This document shows, piece after piece, positions 1 through 7,420 of a DNA stretch of 29,660 nucleotides. The notes beneath the pieces were generated by a model. The model ran no database searches and was not told where the DNA came from. It saw nothing but the letters and a program-made list of their open reading frames with translations. The first letter of the stretch is position 1, and the number at the start of each line of letters is the position of its first letter. Source of the stretch: a virus; the IMG/VR virus record IMGVR_UViG_3300036944_000382, positions 1 to 29,660 of that record. One strand, written 5' to 3'. Position numbers and translations under genes: made by a program.

Positions 1-257
1 CTCCTATCGAAATGACAAGCGAAAATCAATTCGCTGAGTTAGTAAAATCAATCGTTACATCAATGAGCGTTGAAGTTGCTAAACAAATCGAAGCGGTTAG
101 AACTGAGTTAAGCTCACAAATCGCTGATGTTAAAACTTCTCAAGTAGATGTGAAAGCATCAACAAAAGCGAAACCCGAAGTTAAAGAGGTTTCAAACTCA
201 AACGTCAAAATGACGAGATCACAAAAAATACAAAATAATCTTAAAAACTTAAATTAA
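1..257 (+). CDS. C-terminal (scaffold) end of the XkdF-like protease/scaffold protein, partial
   Basis: This is the 3' end of the gene that begins at 28816. The frame is open from base 3 (Pro-Ile-Glu, then Met at 12). If the shared CTCC at the two window ends is overlapped, it continues the 28816 frame without a break, giving a protein of about 365 residues. The segment is rich in Lys, Glu, Ser and Val, without cysteine, and is probably helical, as expected of a capsid scaffold or delta domain located after the protease domain and before the capsid gene. The stop lies 3 bases before the capsid start. The ATG at 12 could also serve as an internal start giving a free 81-residue scaffold, as some phages do, but nothing here proves that. 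The scaffold role is inferred from position and composition. Confidence 0.7.
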   Translation, partial: PIEMTSENQFAELVKSIVTSMSVEVAKQIEAVRTELSSQIADVKTSQVDVKASTKAKPEVKEVSNSNVKMTRSQKIQNNLKNLN

Positions 258-260
258 AAA

Positions 261-1160
261 ATGGCTACAACTACAACTGTATCATCTAACTACGCTGGCC
301 GTGATGCGGGCGTGATTATTGGTCAAGCGTTCAAAACGATTGACACTATCGAAAAAAATGCGGTAACTATCGCTGAAAATGTAAACTACAAATTGTCTTT
401 GCGTAAAATCGCATACACTGACGGAACAACTGCATACACTTGCGGATTTGCTCCTGCTGGGACAATCGTATTAAACGAAAACTTAATCGAGCCGTTCAAA
501 TTCAAAAATGATTTTGACGTTTGTAAAGAGGATTTCCGTGCTACTTGGTCTGATGGAATCATGGGCGGCGGTGCTGCTAACCCTACCGCTCCTTCTGACA
601 TAATGGACGCTATCCAAGCTGAGGTTTTGGGTGCTATCGGAGAGAAATTGGAGACTGACATTTGGCAGTCATCAACAAACTTTGACGGTTTCATCACTTT
701 ATTTGCTGCTGACGGTGATGTAAACAAGCCAACTGCTGACGCTGCCGTAACTGAAGCAAACGTTTTGGCTAAGTATTTGAAACCTGCTTTGGCTGCCGTG
801 CCAATCGCTTTGAGAAACAAAGAATTGATTTTCGCTGTATCTCCTGACGTTGCTCAGTACTACGCTTTTTACTTGTCAACTCAAGGTATCGTATACGGAA
901 ACGGAAATACTGACTTCGCTTTAACTTTCGGACGTCACACAATGACCGTATTGAACGGATTGCCTGCAAACACCGTAGTTATCTACGAGCGTAAAAACTT
1001 AGTATTCGCTACTGGTTTAACTGCTGACCACAACCAAGTGGCTTTGGTAGACGAAGACGAAATCGGTCTATTGACTGGTAAAGTTCGCGGTAAAGTAGTT
1101 TACAACGTAGGTGTTGGATACTACAACGCTGAGGAAATTGTTTACTTGACTTTCGACTAA
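261..1160 (+). CDS. Major capsid protein
   Basis: A 299-residue protein directly after the protease/scaffold gene, the classic position of an HK97-fold capsid protein. The first 80 residues contain a polar N-terminus and a K-L-S-L-R-K-I strand, followed by acidic and aromatic segments (FKFKNDFDVCKEDFRATW) and long Ala/Val-rich stretches. The sequence resembles capsid proteins of Bacteroidetes siphoviruses of about 300 residues. Codon use is strongly biased (gct, gac, aac, gta), as expected of a very highly expressed gene and unlike the AT-rich early genes. The start ATG follows an A-rich stretch with no Shine-Dalgarno site. A hairpin lies just after the stop. Fold assignment is by position and overall resemblance; no single diagnostic motif was relied on. 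Confidence 0.82.
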   Translation: MATTTTVSSNYAGRDAGVIIGQAFKTIDTIEKNAVTIAENVNYKLSLRKIAYTDGTTAYTCGFAPAGTIVLNENLIEPFKFKNDFDVCKEDFRATWSDGIMGGGAANPTAPSDIMDAIQAEVLGAIGEKLETDIWQSSTNFDGFITLFAADGDVNKPTADAAVTEANVLAKYLKPALAAVPIALRNKELIFAVSPDVAQYYAFYLSTQGIVYGNGNTDFALTFGRHTMTVLNGLPANTVVIYERKNLVFATGLTADHNQVALVDEDEIGLLTGKVRGKVVYNVGVGYYNAEEIVYLTFD

Positions 1161-1170
1161 ATACTAATAA

Positions 1171-1197
1171 AGACCGCTCGTTAACTCGGGCGGTTTT
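1171..1197 (+). terminator. Hairpin after the capsid gene, probable (leaky) terminator
   Basis: ACCGCTCG (1173-1180) pairs with CGGGCGGT (1187-1194), 8 bp with one G-U pair and a 6-nt loop, followed by only four T. It lies between the capsid and tail tube genes, so partial termination or mRNA 3'-end stabilisation for the capsid message is plausible. Confidence 0.6.
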
Positions 1198-1214
1198 AAA
1201 TACATAAAAAATAT

Positions 1215-1739
1215 ATGGCCTGTTTAATTTCAGCGGGAAAATTACTTGGATGCCGTGATCAACGTGGAGGGATTAAAAATTTGTATTTTGCAAATTATGC
1301 CGACTACGGATTCACGATTGCAGCTCAGGAATTGACCGCACTCGGAACGCTTGCAGAAGTGTTCAAATACGAGGTTAAAGCTACAACAAACGCTTTGACC
1401 GAAACTGGTACAAGTTCAGAGGACAATGGAACATTTTTGAACGCCCAATCTTTGGCCGTTACACTTCCAAAGTTAGGTGCTGACTTGCAAGCTCAAGTTC
1501 AATTGATTTGCGCTGGACGCCCTTACGTTTTCGTTGAAGACTATAACGGAAATATTATGTTAATTGGTGCAACAACTGGCACAATGTCGAATTGCACTAA
1601 GGTATCAGGTGGAGCAGGAGCCGATTTAAGCGGTTACACTTTGACCATCGCTGCCGAAGAGTCAAACTTATCTCCATTCTTAACCAGTGCGATGGTAACT
1701 GCGCTTTATGCGTTAGTTTCTGAAGACGTTGTTTCTTAA
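1215..1739 (+). CDS. Probable major tail (tube) protein
   Basis: A 174-residue protein without membrane segments. It starts with a Cys/Gly-rich segment (MACLISAGKLLGCRDQRGG), followed by beta-rich alternating sequence. Features typical of tail tube proteins of Bacteroidetes siphoviruses are a FKYEVKATTNALTETGTSSEDNG-type region near residue 55-75, a G-R-P-Y-V-F-V-E-D-Y-N-G strand-turn near residue 100, and a closing G-Y-T-L-T-I-A-A-E-E segment. Like the capsid gene, it has biased codons suited to high expression. Its flanking hairpins (1173-1197 and 1763-1787) isolate it and the capsid gene as a high-dose pair. A head decoration protein cannot be excluded. The assignment is by family resemblance and by the lack of any better tail tube candidate in the genome. 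Confidence 0.6.
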   Translation: MACLISAGKLLGCRDQRGGIKNLYFANYADYGFTIAAQELTALGTLAEVFKYEVKATTNALTETGTSSEDNGTFLNAQSLAVTLPKLGADLQAQVQLICAGRPYVFVEDYNGNIMLIGATTGTMSNCTKVSGGAGADLSGYTLTIAAEESNLSPFLTSAMVTALYALVSEDVVS

Positions 1740-1762
1740 TTCTTTTCATAGTTTTGTCATTA

Positions 1763-1787
1763 AACGCTCCTTCAAGGGGCGTTTTTT
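1763..1787 (+). terminator. Intrinsic terminator after the tail tube gene
   Basis: AACGCTCC (1763-1770) and GGGGCGTT (1776-1783) form an 8-bp stem with one T-G wobble and a TTCAA loop, followed by a run of T to 1787. It lies directly upstream of the conserved late element at 1791, so it separates two late transcription units. Confidence 0.82.
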
Positions 1788-1790
1788 GTT

Positions 1791-1819
1791 ACAAAACAAC
1801 AAAATTCAGTTATTATAGT
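1791..1819 (+). promoter_or_regulatory. Conserved late-gene upstream element, copy 1
   Basis: ACAAA at 1791-1795, ten bases, TCAGTTAT at 1806-1813, four bases, GT, then the ATG at 1820. The same element with identical spacing occurs before 21437 and 28816. It follows a terminator, as expected of a promoter for the portal/fibre/lysis unit. Recognition by the phage sigma factor (18783-19208) is inference. Confidence 0.65.
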
Positions 1820-2128
1820 ATGTGGATATTCAATTTAACTGCGCCTTACCAATTCCGATGCATTCCAAGAGGCTACAATAGTGGCGAAATCACGTTTTTA
1901 TTGCGTGATGAAACGCGAGACATTACTCACGAAATTGATGTGACTGGCGTATATTACCAAAACAACGTTTTAGTGTTGGTTTTTAGCTTGCCAATCATGA
2001 CCGAAGGCCAATCGTTTGAAGTTACAATCAACGAGGATGACAATTTAATTTATAGAGGCAAGGCTTACGCAACGGCTCAAACTGACTTAGAAAATTTTGA
2101 ACTCAATAAAGGAGTTTTAAAAGTATAA
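1820..2128 (+). CDS. Small structural protein of unknown function
   Basis: A 102-residue protein, the first gene of the portal-to-lysis unit. The start at ATG 1820 is chosen because the conserved element ends just before it; the frame is open farther upstream, but that region contains the terminator. The sequence alternates beta-prone segments (MWIFNLTAPYQF, GEITFLLRDETRDITHEIDV, VLVLVFSLPI) and looks like a small immunoglobulin-like or barrel fold. It ends 3 bases before the portal start. The adjacent head genes suggest a virion or head-completion role; no family is recognised with certainty. Confidence 0.7.
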   Translation: MWIFNLTAPYQFRCIPRGYNSGEITFLLRDETRDITHEIDVTGVYYQNNVLVLVFSLPIMTEGQSFEVTINEDDNLIYRGKAYATAQTDLENFELNKGVLKV

Positions 2129-2131
2129 TTT

Positions 2132-3844
2132 ATGGAAAAATTACAAATAATAAACCTATCGAATTACATTCGCCCTGAGATTAAAGAGGTGAGCGGTAAA
2201 AAGTGGGTATTAAATGGAGACAAAAACTCGTTTTATCAAGTGATTATTGACGCCTATAACGGATCGCCTACAAACTCGGCGATTATTGATAGTTATTCGC
2301 AGTTTATTTATGGTAAAGGATTGACCTCAAAAGACAAAGCACGCAAGCCATCAGAATGGGCGGCTATTATATCACTCGTTTCTAAAAAAGATTTACGTAA
2401 AATATGCAAGGATTTTGAGATGTTTGGCGAGGCTTCACTGGAGGTCAAATATGTAAACGGCAAAATTCAAAGATGTTTTCACGTAGCAAAACAAAGAATT
2501 GTTCCCGAAGTTGCAAACGAGGAGGGCGATATAACAGGATATTACTACTCGTATGATTTTTCAAACGTAAACAAATATAAGCCCGAACGTATGGACGCGT
2601 TTGGATTTGGCGAAGGTTTAGGCGAACGCTCTGAAATCTATATTATTCGCGATTACCAAGTAGGGCAATTTTACTATTCTAACCCGAGTTATGTGTCGGG
2701 AATTAGTTGGGCGAAAATGGAAGAGGAAATATCAAACTACTCAATTAATCACATTCAAAAAGGTTTGAGCTTTGGCCATATTATTAATATGAACGCTGGA
2801 GTCCAAGAATCAATTGAAACAATCCAAGAGAATACACGCCAAATCCGTAACCACTTAACAGGATCACAAAATGCGGGCGCATTCTTTTTAAATTGGAACG
2901 ACAACAAAGACTCCGAGATTACAATCTCAGCTTTGGAGGTTAGCGACGCCCATCAACAATATGCATATTTGAGCGAAGAGGCAAGGCAGCAACTTTGCAC
3001 ATCGCACAAATTGACATCGCAAATGCTCGTTGGAATTTCAAGCTCAAAAGGATTTAGTTCTACGGCTGACGAAATACGAGTAGGATTTGAGGAGTTAATG
3101 ATAAATGTAATCAAACCAAAGCAAGAGATTATACTCGACGGATTGATGGAGATTTTTGCCGTGAACGGAATTACTTTGGACTTACAATTTGAAAGTTTGA
3201 GAAGTGAAGAGCAAGTAATTGTTGAGCCTCCAACCGAAATAGTTACGCAATTAGCAGCGCAAGGCTTTGATGACTTAGGAGAGGACATCGATTTAAACGA
3301 ATGGGAACTTATAAGTTCCGAAGCGGTAGACTATGAAAAAGAGGCCGAGCTTGACGCTGAACTTGATCGCTTAAATGGAGTTAGTACTCAACTCATGAGC
3401 GTGGCAATGGCTTCGGTATCGACAGGAACTGCAAGACCGAACGCAAAAAGTTATCAAGACGGCGCGCTTTTTAAAAGCCGTTATCGTTATAGCGGAAATC
3501 TATCGCCCGAGCGTGAATTTTGCAAAGCTATGATGTCAAAAGACAAGCTTTATCGTAAAGAGGACATCGAAATGATGAGCCAAAGAAACGTAAACCCTGG
3601 CTTTGGAATGCACCCTAATCCAAATCAGCCTTATGATATCTTCCTTTGGAAAGGAGGAGGCTTACAAAGTGAGGCATTTCCTTTCGGAACTTGTAAACAT
3701 TTTTGGATTAGAGAGACCTATCGTAAAAGAGCGGATGTAAACAACCCACTTGCGGAGACAATTACACCAGCGCAAGCGAGAAAAGCAGGCGAAATCCTAC
3801 CAACAAATAACCCTAAAGCGTACATCGCGCCTCACGACATGTAA
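2132..3844 (+). CDS. Portal protein with C-terminal MuF-like/head-protein extension
   Basis: A 570-residue protein. The first 400 residues have the look of an SPP1/HK97-type portal: an N-terminal segment ending in DAYNGSPTNSAIIDSYSQFIYG, a basic linker, a middle domain (KICKDFEMFGEASLEVKY) and a long helical part with QQLCTSHKLTSQMLVG, typical of portals that discriminate productive orientations. An acidic linker around 390-410 leads to a separate C-terminal module (about 449-570) with YRYSGNLSPEREFC, a YRKEDIEMMS segment, FLWKGGG (near 505) and CKHFW (near 521). That module recurs at the end of head proteins in Bacteroidetes phages and recalls Mu gpF-like minor head domains. Role: dodecameric DNA entry vertex binding terminase. 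The portal assignment is firm from context; the identity of the C-terminal module is inferred. Confidence 0.8.
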   Translation: MEKLQIINLSNYIRPEIKEVSGKKWVLNGDKNSFYQVIIDAYNGSPTNSAIIDSYSQFIYGKGLTSKDKARKPSEWAAIISLVSKKDLRKICKDFEMFGEASLEVKYVNGKIQRCFHVAKQRIVPEVANEEGDITGYYYSYDFSNVNKYKPERMDAFGFGEGLGERSEIYIIRDYQVGQFYYSNPSYVSGISWAKMEEEISNYSINHIQKGLSFGHIINMNAGVQESIETIQENTRQIRNHLTGSQNAGAFFLNWNDNKDSEITISALEVSDAHQQYAYLSEEARQQLCTSHKLTSQMLVGISSSKGFSSTADEIRVGFEELMINVIKPKQEIILDGLMEIFAVNGITLDLQFESLRSEEQVIVEPPTEIVTQLAAQGFDDLGEDIDLNEWELISSEAVDYEKEAELDAELDRLNGVSTQLMSVAMASVSTGTARPNAKSYQDGALFKSRYRYSGNLSPEREFCKAMMSKDKLYRKEDIEMMSQRNVNPGFGMHPNPNQPYDIFLWKGGGLQSEAFPFGTCKHFWIRETYRKRADVNNPLAETITPAQARKAGEILPTNNPKAYIAPHDM

Positions 3845-3847
3845 TTT

Positions 3848-4357
3848 ATGGCAACTATTATACTACTTAAAGAAAACGAACTCACTAAAAACACCCTATT
3901 GGGGGGCAATATTGACATCGATTTATATATACCTTGCATCGCAGACGCGCAGCGCACGCGATTGGAGGAGATTTTAGGCGAGACGCTATACGATAAGATT
4001 TGCGACGACTTCGATAACGACGATTTGATGGACGATTACTTGATTTTGTACGAAGATTACATTAAACCATTTTTAATCGCTGCAAGCGCAGTAGAATACC
4101 TCCTAATCGGAGCATACAAAGTAAACAATAACGGTATATTTAAGTCCCAACCCGACAACTCGGTGGCGATTGACAAAACCGAGGTTGACTATTTGGTAAA
4201 TAATATGCGATTAAAAAGCGAGATGTATCAAGACCGCATGTTGCGCTGGCTTAATAAGTTCCATTTACCTGAGTATGTTAGCAATTCCAATAATATCGTC
4301 AACCCTTTGCGTTCGCGTTTGATTTGTGGCAAATGGTGGCTTGATCGACCATACTAA
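3848..4357 (+). CDS. Head-tail adaptor (DUF6712-like)
   Basis: A 169-residue, mostly helical protein immediately after the portal gene, the usual place of the gp6/gp15-type connector that sits under the portal. It contains an early DLYIPCIADAQRTRLEEILG segment, a YDKICDDFDNDD segment, a long helix with IKPFLIAASAVEYLLIGAYK, and a C-terminal RMLRWLNKFHLPEY segment. This pattern matches the DUF6712-like proteins common in Bacteroidetes phages. The start is ATG 3848, 4 bases after the portal stop. Family recognition is from memory of the pattern; the connector role is inferred from gene order. Confidence 0.7.
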   Translation: MATIILLKENELTKNTLLGGNIDIDLYIPCIADAQRTRLEEILGETLYDKICDDFDNDDLMDDYLILYEDYIKPFLIAASAVEYLLIGAYKVNNNGIFKSQPDNSVAIDKTEVDYLVNNMRLKSEMYQDRMLRWLNKFHLPEYVSNSNNIVNPLRSRLICGKWWLDRPY

Positions 4358-4360
4358 AAT

Positions 4361-4495
4361 ATGAGAAAAGTAGACAAACGAACTGAGGAAAACATCAAAA
4401 AATTAAAACTATTTTTAAAAAATGGCATCGACACTAAACTTTACGACAAAAAGGGGGGACACCTTCAAACAAACCGACTTCCAAATAAACGTTAA
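4361..4495 (+). CDS. Small protein, 44 residues, unknown
   Basis: An open frame starting 4 bases after the adaptor stop and overlapping the next gene by 74 bases. It begins with a basic helix (MRKVDKRTEENIKKLKLFLK) that looks coding; the latter half (GGHLQTNRLPNKR) lies over the next gene and may be constrained by it. In the densely packed late operon a gap here would otherwise be unusual. No family recognised. It may be a real short gene or the translated leader of the gene at 4422. Confidence 0.45.
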   Translation: MRKVDKRTEENIKKLKLFLKNGIDTKLYDKKGGHLQTNRLPNKR

Positions 4496-4745
4496 CGAGG
4501 CACCTCTAAACCTAACTGGTGGCGATGTTAGAATGCAATTGCGAAAAGAGGCAGGCGGTGTCGTTGCACTTGAGGTGCCAATCACTATTTTTGACGCTAC
4601 AAACGGCGAGTTTTGTATTGACGAGCAAATAATCGACATACAAGCTTGCACCTATAAATACGATATTCAAATTACTCAAGCGAGTGGCGAGGTTGATACT
4701 TGGATTAGTGGACTCTTTACAGTAACCGACGATATTACACGATAA
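4422..4745 (+). CDS. Small beta-rich virion protein (BppU N-terminal-like)
   Basis: A 107-residue protein with an early R-G-D-T-F motif (residues 11-15) followed by alternating strands (DFQINVNEAPLNLTGGDVRM, EVPITIFDATNGEFCI, CTYKYDIQITQASGEVDTW, GLFTVTDDITR). The arrangement resembles the Ig-like N-terminal domain of phage upper-baseplate proteins (BppU family), which links fibres to the tail. It ends 2 bases before the fibre gene starts, which agrees with a role in attaching the fibre. Family level is tentative. Confidence 0.6.
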   Translation: MASTLNFTTKRGDTFKQTDFQINVNEAPLNLTGGDVRMQLRKEAGGVVALEVPITIFDATNGEFCIDEQIIDIQACTYKYDIQITQASGEVDTWISGLFTVTDDITR

Positions 4746-4747
4746 GC

Positions 4748-6838
4748 ATGGCTGACAACGTTAATATAATAGTACAAGACACGATTAACGACATCGTCGT
4801 AAATGCAGCCGTTGTAGTTGAGACAATCGACATCAACGTGCAAGCTGCGGTCGATGTGGTTGACATCGTAGCGAATCCAAATAACTACGTTGTAAATATC
4901 AACCGAATTATTGGCGAGCAAGTGCAATCGGATTGGGATCAAACGGACAACCAAGCTCCCGACTACATTAAGAACAAACCGAGCATTCCTGCGGCCCAAG
5001 TCAATTCAGATTGGGATGCAACGAGCGGAGTGGCTGAGATTTTAAACAAGCCGTCAATCCCAACTGCAACAAGCGATTTAACAAACGATGGCGAAGACGG
5101 GATAAATCCGTTTATTACTTTGGCCGACGTGCCAGTGCCTACAAATGGACTGCCTGCGGGTGGAACGGCGGGTCAAATACTAACTAAGGTTGATGCAACT
5201 GATTACAACGCAACTTGGCAAGAGAATTTCGCTGATTGGACTTCAGTTGTAAAACACACCGTTAAAAATAACGGCCTTAGTGGAACGATAACCAAAGGGA
5301 CTGCGGTATATGTAACGGGTAGCAACGGAACAAATATGCTCGTTGGACGTGCAAGTAACACAAGCGAAGCGACATCGAGCAAGACGATGGGACTAATGCA
5401 GTCGGACATAACAACAACGGGAGGCAATCAAACGGGGTTTGTGATAACTGAGGGTTTAATTCAAGGATTGAACACTGCGGGACAAACTGCGGGCGACCCT
5501 GTTTGGTTGGGTGTAAATGGCGCGTTAATTTACGGCCTTGCGAATAAACCTTATGCTCCTGCTCACTTAGTTTTTATTGGAATAGTTACAAAGATAAGCG
5601 CAGGAAATGGCGAGATATTTGTCAAAGTACAAAACGGGTTTGAGCTAAAAGAAATTCACGACGTCGACATCATTACAACCACTCCAATAAACGGCCACTT
5701 ACTTGGATTTGATGGCACGCTTTGGGTTAATAAAACAATTGCAACGTGGTTAGGGTTTACACCACAGGAAGCAATAACACTTACAACAACAGGCTCAAGT
5801 GGTGCAGCAACATTAGTTGGCGCAACATTGAATATTCCGCAATATAGTGGCACAAATATATATAATGCAGATGGCACGTTAACAAGCGCGCGAACTTTAA
5901 CAAGTGGAGGTTTTCCTTTAACTTTTACAGGAATCAACACGGCTGCAAGTGCAATAGCAAGAGGTTTAAATTTAACACATACTTTAATAGCTGCTGCAAA
6001 TAGCGATGTACTTGTGGGTTTAGATATTAACCCAACTTTTACAAATGGAGCGTTTACAGGGGTTAGTACATTTGGTTTAAGATTAAATAAAAGCATAACA
6101 ACTGCACCTGCTACATTTACAAATACAAACGACATACTTTTAAGAAATTCAGCTTCGGCTACGAGTAACTCCTTAGTTTCTCACTCTCCTGCCGTTTTTT
6201 ATAATGGTAATACATTTGATGGAGTATCAAGTATTCCAATTTCCTTTAGACAATACTTACAAGCAGGACTTGGTGGTGGAAATACCGTTGGTATATTATC
6301 TTTTGAGGGAAGTTATAATAATGCAACTTACGCACAAATAGCGTCAATAAGAACAGGAAGCGCATCGGGAAGTAATCAATTTAGAGTAACAGGAAATTCT
6401 AATGTAATAAGTTCAGTACCTGCAAATTCAGCAGCATTTATTGCAGGAAATGGAAGCGCAGGATTGGCTATTGCTAATTATGGAAATGGAGCAGCAGAAA
6501 TGCAAACTCATAATTATACTTCCATTCCTAATATACCATTAATTATAAATCGCCAAGGTGGAAACTTGCTAATAAACACCACGACCGACGCAGGCTTTAA
6601 ATTAGACGTAAACGGCACGGCGAGGATAGTTAATAAATTATCAGTTGGCACTCCTTCTGCTGCTTCTGCTTTAATGGAAATTACATCAACTACTTTAGGC
6701 TTTTTACCACCAAGAATGACAACCACGCAAAAGAATGCAATAGCTACACCCGCTGCGGGATTGGTTGTTTATGATACAACACTTTCAAAATTATGCGTAA
6801 GAACGGCCTCATCGTGGGAAACAATAACATCAATATAA
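4748..6838 (+). CDS. Tail fibre / receptor-binding protein
   Basis: A 696-residue protein of modular design. Residues 1-58 form a Val/Asn-rich N-terminal attachment segment. Residues 59-105 hold two copies of a QSDWD...NKPSIP module common in Bacteroidetes phage fibres. Near residue 133 is LPAGGTAGQILTKVDATDY, another recurrent fibre repeat. A middle domain follows (KHTVKNNGLSGTITKGTAVY). From about residue 345 the composition shifts to a Thr/Gly/Ala/Asn-rich, more AT-rich shaft. The end has LDVNGTARIVNKLSV and LPPRMTTTQKNAIATPAAG, motifs seen at the tips of Bacteroidetes fibre and adhesin-like proteins. It probably binds the host surface. The change in codon use between N-terminal and C-terminal halves suggests modular exchange of the tip. 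Confidence 0.8.
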   Translation: MADNVNIIVQDTINDIVVNAAVVVETIDINVQAAVDVVDIVANPNNYVVNINRIIGEQVQSDWDQTDNQAPDYIKNKPSIPAAQVNSDWDATSGVAEILNKPSIPTATSDLTNDGEDGINPFITLADVPVPTNGLPAGGTAGQILTKVDATDYNATWQENFADWTSVVKHTVKNNGLSGTITKGTAVYVTGSNGTNMLVGRASNTSEATSSKTMGLMQSDITTTGGNQTGFVITEGLIQGLNTAGQTAGDPVWLGVNGALIYGLANKPYAPAHLVFIGIVTKISAGNGEIFVKVQNGFELKEIHDVDIITTTPINGHLLGFDGTLWVNKTIATWLGFTPQEAITLTTTGSSGAATLVGATLNIPQYSGTNIYNADGTLTSARTLTSGGFPLTFTGINTAASAIARGLNLTHTLIAAANSDVLVGLDINPTFTNGAFTGVSTFGLRLNKSITTAPATFTNTNDILLRNSASATSNSLVSHSPAVFYNGNTFDGVSSIPISFRQYLQAGLGGGNTVGILSFEGSYNNATYAQIASIRTGSASGSNQFRVTGNSNVISSVPANSAAFIAGNGSAGLAIANYGNGAAEMQTHNYTSIPNIPLIINRQGGNLLINTTTDAGFKLDVNGTARIVNKLSVGTPSAASALMEITSTTLGFLPPRMTTTQKNAIATPAAGLVVYDTTLSKLCVRTASSWETITSI
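4922..5062 (+). repeat. Two degenerate SDWD...NKPSIP modules in the fibre gene
   Basis: Residues 59-82 and 85-105 of the fibre each begin V-(Q/N)-S-D-W-D and end N-K-P-S-I-P. The module lengths differ, so the repeat is at the protein level, not an exact DNA repeat. Such modules are commonly iterated in Bacteroidetes phage fibres. Confidence 0.7.
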
Positions 6839-6844
6839 ATAAAA

Positions 6845-7096
6845 ATGGCACAAATTCAACCGATTGATTTCCCCTTTACAGGCGAAGCAACACAACTAAA
6901 AGTTTTAATACTTAACTTTCCAACCGATGCGAATACTTGCACAACTTACAACGAACTATTAACCGAAGAGGGTGTAATGTGTGCAAATTGGAACTACACG
7001 CTAACCGATGACGAGTTTGCAGCGTGGGGCGAGGATAACACGTGGATTGAAAATTGCGTAGCAAAAGACAAAGGAATTACAATTTTAACATACTAA
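6845..7096 (+). CDS. Hypothetical small protein after the tail fibre
   Basis: An 83-residue acidic protein with three cysteines (near residues 26, 40 and 65) and several tryptophans, no membrane segment and no signal peptide. It starts 6 bases after the fibre stop. The first part, QPIDFPFTGEATQLKVLIL, and the strand-rich layout suggest a small beta domain. Proteins of this type often sit just after fibre genes in Bacteroidetes phages and may be fibre-tip chaperones or accessory proteins; that role is inference from position only. Confidence 0.65.
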   Translation: MAQIQPIDFPFTGEATQLKVLILNFPTDANTCTTYNELLTEEGVMCANWNYTLTDDEFAAWGEDNTWIENCVAKDKGITILTY

Positions 7097-7098
7097 AA

Positions 7099-7236
7099 AT
7101 GGAGGAGTTAAACGTACTTAAACAAGCGATTGAAATTGCAGTAAAAGCGGGAGTTTATCAAATGGCCGATGTTGTGGCTTTGTCCCAAATATTGGATAAA
7201 TTAGAGACAAAACTCAAAGAAAATGCAGACGATTAA
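7099..7236 (+). CDS. Hypothetical small helical protein
   Basis: A 45-residue protein beginning MEELNVLKQAIEIAVKAGVY and ending LDKLETKLKENADD. It is almost entirely helical, with charged termini. The start is set at ATG 7099, 2 bases after the preceding stop; an in-frame ATG at 7054 lies inside that gene and gives a less likely extension. Its end overlaps the holin candidate by 14 bases, so it belongs to the lysis operon. No family is recognised. Confidence 0.6.
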   Translation: MEELNVLKQAIEIAVKAGVYQMADVVALSQILDKLETKLKENADD

Positions 7237-7420
7237 GGAACACATTTTGCCAATTATTCTAATCGTTTTTGGAATACTTGACCAAACGACTCATTTGCTT
7301 GTTGATCTCATATCGCAATTAGGCTTGCCAGTTTACTGCGGGACAATTCTAAAAATAATAGTTATTACTTTGGGAGGGATAAAATTGTACCTTTCGCAGC
7401 CAAACAAATTAAACTCATGA
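7223..7420 (+). CDS. Holin candidate, two membrane segments
   Basis: A 65-residue protein with two hydrophobic segments, about residues 7-29 (ILPIILIVFGILDQTTHLLV) and 36-57 (YCGTILKIIVITLGGIKLYL), joined by a short turn, with a polar C-terminus. Size, two-segment topology and position two genes before the endolysin fit a class II holin that permeabilises the inner membrane. The first residues overlap the preceding gene. The next gene also has a membrane segment, so which of the two makes the hole, or whether they act together, cannot be decided from sequence. Confidence 0.62.
   Translation: MQTIKEHILPIILIVFGILDQTTHLLVDLISQLGLPVYCGTILKIIVITLGGIKLYLSQPNKLNS

Noticed and set aside
386-820. Long open frame on the minus strand inside the capsid gene
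   Set aside because: It is a shadow of the biased codon use of the capsid gene; no promoter, neighbours or protein family support it. All other minus-strand frames were rejected for the same reason.
1754-1819. Longer N-terminus for the gene at 1820
   Set aside because: The extension would translate through the terminator hairpin and the conserved late element; the ATG at 1820 matches the start position in the other two copies of the element.
3750-3977. Open frame across the portal/adaptor border in a different frame
   Set aside because: It overlaps two well-supported genes, is very basic and low in complexity, and has no recognisable features.
4922-5062. CRISPR-like repeat structure
   Set aside because: The repeats are degenerate at DNA level, in frame, and part of the fibre protein; no array of equal spacers exists anywhere in the window.
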